From assembly GCF_000519305.1 (NCBI RefSeq), contig NZ_KI912610.1, positions 839,949 through 903,948 on the forward strand: a DNA stretch of 64,000 nucleotides. The letters are read 5' to 3'. The stretch's first letter is position 1; each line of letters begins with the position of its first letter. Below, piece by piece: positions 60,634 to 64,000 of the stretch. Origin of the DNA: Mesorhizobium ciceri WSM4083 (GTDB lineage: Bacteria > Pseudomonadota > Alphaproteobacteria > Rhizobiales > Rhizobiaceae). A program made the translations under genes and the position numbers. The notes under the pieces were generated by a model. That model saw nothing but the letters and a program-made list of their open reading frames with translations, made no database searches and was not told where the DNA came from.

Positions 60634-61806
60634 CTACGCCAATGCCTCGGCGGCAAACGAACCGGGCACGGCCGTCAGGCTGCACAGCCGCTCAACAAGC
60701 GCACGGCAATCGCTGCGATCGTAGCTCCAGGTTCTCGGGTTGCGCGCCAGAACACGCCCCTTCAGCCTGGCGAAGCGATGCTCTTCCATCTTGCCTAGCG
60801 CGGCTTCGAGTGCCTCGGGCGAAGCCTGCGGCAACAGCACGCCGATATCCTGCTGTTTGAGGAACCGCCCGGTCTCGGTGTTGCCCATGGAGATCGGCAC
60901 CGCGCCGAAACGGCAGCCTTCATAGAGCCGGTTGGGCAGAAGCCATTCGGAGTTCTGCCCCGCTTCGAAGAAATCGATCGCCCAGGAAAAATGGACATCG
61001 TTGTAGATCGACGCCATGTCTTCCGGATTGCGATAGGGTCCGAGAAACGACAGCCACGGCTCGGCTTCGACAAAGCCGTGAAAATCCGGGAATTCCGACA
61101 AAGCCGGACGGCCGCGCAGCACGATCTCGAAGCGGCCCTCCATGCGGCGGGAGAAATCAGCCAGCAGCTCGAGCGAGCGGCGGCAGCGCAGCGCACCGAA
61201 CCAGCCGATCCGCCATGGCGGGCCGACCGGGCTCCCTTCGGCCTCGGCAGCGCCGGGCACAATCGCCGCGGCCTCGAAATATTTGTTTTCGACCAGCTCG
61301 ATGGGTGCCGCGACCTGGCCGAACGGCTTGAAATAATTGGCGATGAAGGCGGGAGAACTGGTCACCAGCAGCTTCACATCCCTGGCCAGAAAGCGTTCGG
61401 TGGCGCGCAGCGCCTTGCCCAGGACATCGTTGCGCAGCACAAGCCGATGAATGTCGAGGCACTCGTATACGATCGGAACCGATGCACCGAAGGCTGACCT
61501 GGCGCGGCGGGCAAGCGCCAGCATTTCCAGGTTGCGCGCGATGATGACGTCCGGTTTTGGCATGCCGCCCAGCTTCGAGCCTATCGAAACGGCTGCTTTG
61601 GCTACGGCCGCAAGGCGTTGGCCGAATCGCCCGTCACGCGTCGCGCCGAGGTCGATCGGCCGCAGTCCCTCGATATCCACAATCGGATTCGCGGTGCGAC
61701 GGAAGCCGGCCAAGGTGACCTGGGCCCCACCTGCCCTGAGCATCGTGATCCGCCGGCGCACCGCCGGGTCGGAAACGTCGTGCACAAGGTACAAGACATG
61801 CAGCAT
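60634..61806 (-). CDS. exoL: GT-B glycosyltransferase, ExoL-like
   Basis: The 390-residue product resembles ExoL: MLHVLYLVHDVSDPAVRRRI with a GG-rich loop (RAGGAQVTLAGFRR), DVIIARNLEMLALARRARSA, YECLDIHRLVLRNDVLGKAL, PWRIGWFGALRCRRSLELLA and LLPNRLYEGCRFGAVPISMG near residue 295, the nucleotide-sugar-binding part. It is the first gene of the minus-strand exo run and divergent from the flippase gene. The next gene, exoA, starts 40 bases downstream. Confidence 0.8.
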   Translation of the reverse strand: MLHVLYLVHDVSDPAVRRRITMLRAGGAQVTLAGFRRTANPIVDIEGLRPIDLGATRDGRFGQRLAAVAKAAVSIGSKLGGMPKPDVIIARNLEMLALARRARSAFGASVPIVYECLDIHRLVLRNDVLGKALRATERFLARDVKLLVTSSPAFIANYFKPFGQVAAPIELVENKYFEAAAIVPGAAEAEGSPVGPPWRIGWFGALRCRRSLELLADFSRRMEGRFEIVLRGRPALSEFPDFHGFVEAEPWLSFLGPYRNPEDMASIYNDVHFSWAIDFFEAGQNSEWLLPNRLYEGCRFGAVPISMGNTETGRFLKQQDIGVLLPQASPEALEAALGKMEEHRFARLKGRVLARNPRTWSYDRSDCRALVERLCSLTAVPGSFAAEALA

Positions 61807-61854
61807 AACAACTCGACCGCTGTTGGCCCACCCGAGGGAATGCTAGTACAGCTC

Positions 61855-61881
61855 TTGCTGCATCGCAACATTTTTGCTGCA
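61855..61881. promoter_or_regulatory. Direct repeat TTGCTGCA in the divergent exoL/flippase promoter region
   Basis: TTGCTGCA occurs at 61855-61862 and 61874-61881, 19 bases apart, with a related TGTTGCA further on. The region is AT-rich and lies between divergent exopolysaccharide genes. It may be a shared regulator site; the regulator is not known. Confidence 0.35.
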
Positions 61882-61991
61882 CCAATCGACGTTTTCTGTT
61901 GCACTGCAAAATTATTGCCGTAGTTTGTGGTCGGCGGCGGTCGTGGATTTTTGGGCTCGGAAATCCACGTAAAAAATCAGGAATCCTGAAT

Positions 61992-63488
61992 TTGGAAGCC
62001 AATGCATTCGATCCGCCAGAAGGCTCCTTGCGCAAATCAGTTGGGCGCGGCGCGGTTGTCACGGCCATGGCGCAATCGGTGCGGGTCGCGACACAGATCC
62101 TGTCCGTTATCGTCTTGTCGCGGTTGTTGTCGCCACAGGATTTCGGTGTCGTGGCGATGTGCGCCCCGGTGCTTGCCTTTATCGCCCTGTTCCAGGATTT
62201 CGGCCTGACCCAGGCGACGATCCAGAAGTCAGGCATCCGGCATGAGGAGGTGAACTACCTCTTCTGGATCAATGTCGCGGTCAGCGCGATCCTGGCTTGC
62301 GTGCTTGCGGGTGCGGCGCCGCTGGTTGCCGCCTTCTACGGCGAGCCGCGCGTGACGGGTCTGGTGGCTGCGTTCGGGCTGCAGATCATGGCCTATGGGC
62401 TGGGCGCCCAGCATCTGGCGCTCTTGACGCGCCGCATGCAGTTCGGCCGGCTGGCCGTCATCGACGTCGCCAGCGCCATTGCCGGGCTTGCCGTGTCGAT
62501 CGCCTGGACCTTCATCGACCGCTCTTATTGGGCCCTGTTTGCCGGCACGCTGACCGGCGCCGTGCTGCCGACGCTCTGCTACTGGGCGAGTTCGCGCTGG
62601 CGTCCGGGCCTGCCGCGCAAGGTCGCCGGCATCGGCGAACTGATCAATTTCGGCGCCGGCATCACCGGCTTCAACTTCGCCAATTTCTTTGCCCGCAACC
62701 TCGACAATGTGCTGATCGGCAAATATTGGGGTGAGGCGCAACTCGGCCTCTATGACCGCGCCTACAAGCTGCTTCTGTTTCCGCTGAGCCAGATCACCAA
62801 CCCTTTGTCGAAGGTGATGGTTCCGGCGCTTTCCAGGCTGAAGGACGAGCCGGATCGCTACCGCAGCGCCTATCTGCGCGTCATGCCGCTGATCCTGCTG
62901 GTGGCGCTTCCCGGTGTCGCCTTTGCCACCGCGATGTCGGATGTGCTGATCCCCTTCGTGCTCGGCGAGCAATGGCGCGCAAGCGCCTCGATTTTCCTGG
63001 CGCTCGGCTTTGCCGGGCTGCTGCAGCCGCTCAACAATCCGGCGGGGTGGCTTTTCGTCAGCCAGGGCCGCTCCGGCGATTTCATGCGCTGGGGCATCAT
63101 AACGGCCGTGACGTCGGTGCTGGCTTTCATGCTCGGCCTGCCCTATGGCGCGCTGGGCGTGGCGATCGCCTATGCGATCAGCGAGTATCTGCGGACGCCG
63201 TTCCTGTGGCTGTATGTCGGCAAGAGCGGGCCGCTGCAGGCGCACCATGTGCTTCGCGCGGCAGCGCCGTTCGTGCTTGGCGCCCATCTGGCGCTGGCCG
63301 CGATCTGGTTCATCAAGCCAGCGCTGCCGCAGCAGCATGTCGTCGCCCTGGCCAGCGGCGCCGTGCTCGCCTACCTCATCACCGTCGTCATCGCACTGGC
63401 ATTCGCCTCCGGCCGCGAAGCCTTGCGCGAGGCGCTCAAGATGCTGCCGGCAAGGCTGCCCGCGGCGGCGGCGCGCGAAGCGCAATAA
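61992..63488 (+). CDS. Lipid-linked oligosaccharide flippase (Wzx/ExoT-like)
   Basis: The product of about 498 residues has 12-14 hydrophobic segments in the polysaccharide flippase (MATE/MOP) pattern. The conserved start is VVTAMAQSVRVATQILSVIV then LSRLLSPQDFGVVAM, and ITGFNFANFFARNLDNVLIG near residue 220 is a family hallmark. A mid-protein GLYDRAYKLLLFPLSQ and NPAGWLFVSQGRSGDFMRWG follow. It should flip the lipid-linked repeat made by the exo glycosyltransferases. No ATG is well placed; TTG 61992 with AGGA upstream is a reasonable start and 61899 (TTG) is another. Confidence 0.85.
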   Translation: MEANAFDPPEGSLRKSVGRGAVVTAMAQSVRVATQILSVIVLSRLLSPQDFGVVAMCAPVLAFIALFQDFGLTQATIQKSGIRHEEVNYLFWINVAVSAILACVLAGAAPLVAAFYGEPRVTGLVAAFGLQIMAYGLGAQHLALLTRRMQFGRLAVIDVASAIAGLAVSIAWTFIDRSYWALFAGTLTGAVLPTLCYWASSRWRPGLPRKVAGIGELINFGAGITGFNFANFFARNLDNVLIGKYWGEAQLGLYDRAYKLLLFPLSQITNPLSKVMVPALSRLKDEPDRYRSAYLRVMPLILLVALPGVAFATAMSDVLIPFVLGEQWRASASIFLALGFAGLLQPLNNPAGWLFVSQGRSGDFMRWGIITAVTSVLAFMLGLPYGALGVAIAYAISEYLRTPFLWLYVGKSGPLQAHHVLRAAAPFVLGAHLALAAIWFIKPALPQQHVVALASGAVLAYLITVVIALAFASGREALREALKMLPARLPAAAAREAQ

Positions 63489-63540
63489 TTTGGGCGTCTT
63501 CGACTGCTACGGACATCTCCTCCAAGACCAGGTCTGAACC

Positions 63541-64000
63541 ATGCATTACCGATCGATCTCCGATATGAACGACGCCATCGTCAGGGGCCTGCACCGGCTG
63601 CCGCGCGACATCGACCTGGTCGTCGGTGTGCCGAGAAGCGGCGTTCTGGCAGCGACGCTGGTCAGCCTTGCCGCGAACATCCCGATGACCGATCTCGACA
63701 GCTTCCTGGCAGGTCGGATCTATACGTCTGGCGTCACCAAGCGCCGTGCAGCTCTCGACCGCAAGGTTTCCGAGATGCGCAAGGTGCTGGTGATCGACGA
63801 CAGCGTCGCCGGCGGCAACGCCATGCGCGACGCACGCGCCCGCATCCGGGCTGCGGGCATCGAGGCGGACTTCACCTTTGCCGCCGTGTTCGGCCTTGAG
63901 CCCCTGCACCAGGAAACCGACCTCGTCTTCGAGGTCGTGCCGCATCCGCGCATGTTCCAGTGGAACTTCATGCATCACAAATTCCTGGCGCAATGCTGCG
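63541..64000 (+). CDS. Phosphoribosyltransferase-domain protein (partial, C-terminus outside window)
   Basis: The first 153 residues are visible. They show a type I PRTase fold: VVGVPRSGVLAATLVSLA near residue 30 and the PRPP loop VLVIDDSVAGGNAMRDA near residue 82. The sequence continues through the window end. Such domains sometimes occur in capsule-linked genes of unknown role. It lies 52 bases after the flippase on the same strand, so cotranscription is likely. Confidence 0.82.
   Translation, partial: MHYRSISDMNDAIVRGLHRLPRDIDLVVGVPRSGVLAATLVSLAANIPMTDLDSFLAGRIYTSGVTKRRAALDRKVSEMRKVLVIDDSVAGGNAMRDARARIRAAGIEADFTFAAVFGLEPLHQETDLVFEVVPHPRMFQWNFMHHKFLAQCC

Noticed and set aside
1..64000. CRISPR arrays, prophage or insertion sequences
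   Set aside because: No regularly spaced repeats, transposase, integrase or phage structural genes were seen.

Overview
The window is high-GC, gene-dense chromosomal DNA from an alphaproteobacterium of the Rhizobiales, most like Mesorhizobium. The support is a hrpB-actS-actR block, an Irr-type iron box, a run of exo genes in the order exoL-A-M-O-N-P, and several families of short palindromic intergenic repeats. This is recognition from memory, not a database search. No rRNA, tRNA, CRISPR array, prophage or insertion sequence was found.

Positions 1-9136 hold a partial CysZ/EI24-like membrane protein, a DMT-family exporter, a PfkB sugar kinase resembling adenosine kinase, an orphan MbcA/ParS-like antitoxin, a malic enzyme gene (maeB) broken by a one-base frameshift, and mutS. 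Positions 9137-14008 form an accessory block: an aldo/keto reductase, then a copper module (DUF305 protein plus a CopA-type ATPase with two YHS domains) behind a textbook MerR/CueR promoter, then a family 25 glycosyltransferase. Positions 14088-21535 hold glnD, murJ, trpS, a universal stress protein, a NifU-like Fe-S scaffold behind an Irr box, and a NIPSNAP protein. Positions 21647-25950 hold an L,D-transpeptidase, cueR (the likely regulator of the copper module), an OsmC protein, several small proteins, a stand-alone receiver domain and mmcB. The minus-strand block 25980-32646 carries a DMT transporter, hrpB, actS, actR and nhaA. A divergent PIG-L deacetylase lies at its edge.

Positions 33510-45693 look like one long catabolic unit. 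It starts with an operator-like inverted repeat, then a CUT1 ABC importer (binding protein, two permeases, a small membrane protein, two ATPases). A fused DhaK-DhaL kinase follows, then separate DhaL, DhaM, HPr, enzyme I, a small possible HTH protein, and DhaK. Two dihydroxyacetone-kinase machines, one ATP-type and one driven by its own PEP phosphorelay, thus sit behind one ABC transporter. The arrangement suggests uptake of a small polyol or ketose and its phosphorylation inside the cell.

Positions 45757-48496 hold a compact RiPP-like locus: an NTP_transf_5 nucleotidyltransferase, an HPrK-like kinase, a lasso-B2-like transglutaminase-fold protease and a PqqD/RRE protein. No macrocyclase or clear precursor is visible. 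A 38-residue membrane peptide gene lies just beyond it.

The remainder holds a DUF2259 protein, propionyl-CoA synthetase, an acyltransferase 3 protein and a metallophosphatase. It ends with an exopolysaccharide cluster on the minus strand (exoL, exoA, exoM, exoO, exoN/galU, exoP), divergent from a Wzx/ExoT-like flippase and a phosphoribosyltransferase gene cut by the window end.
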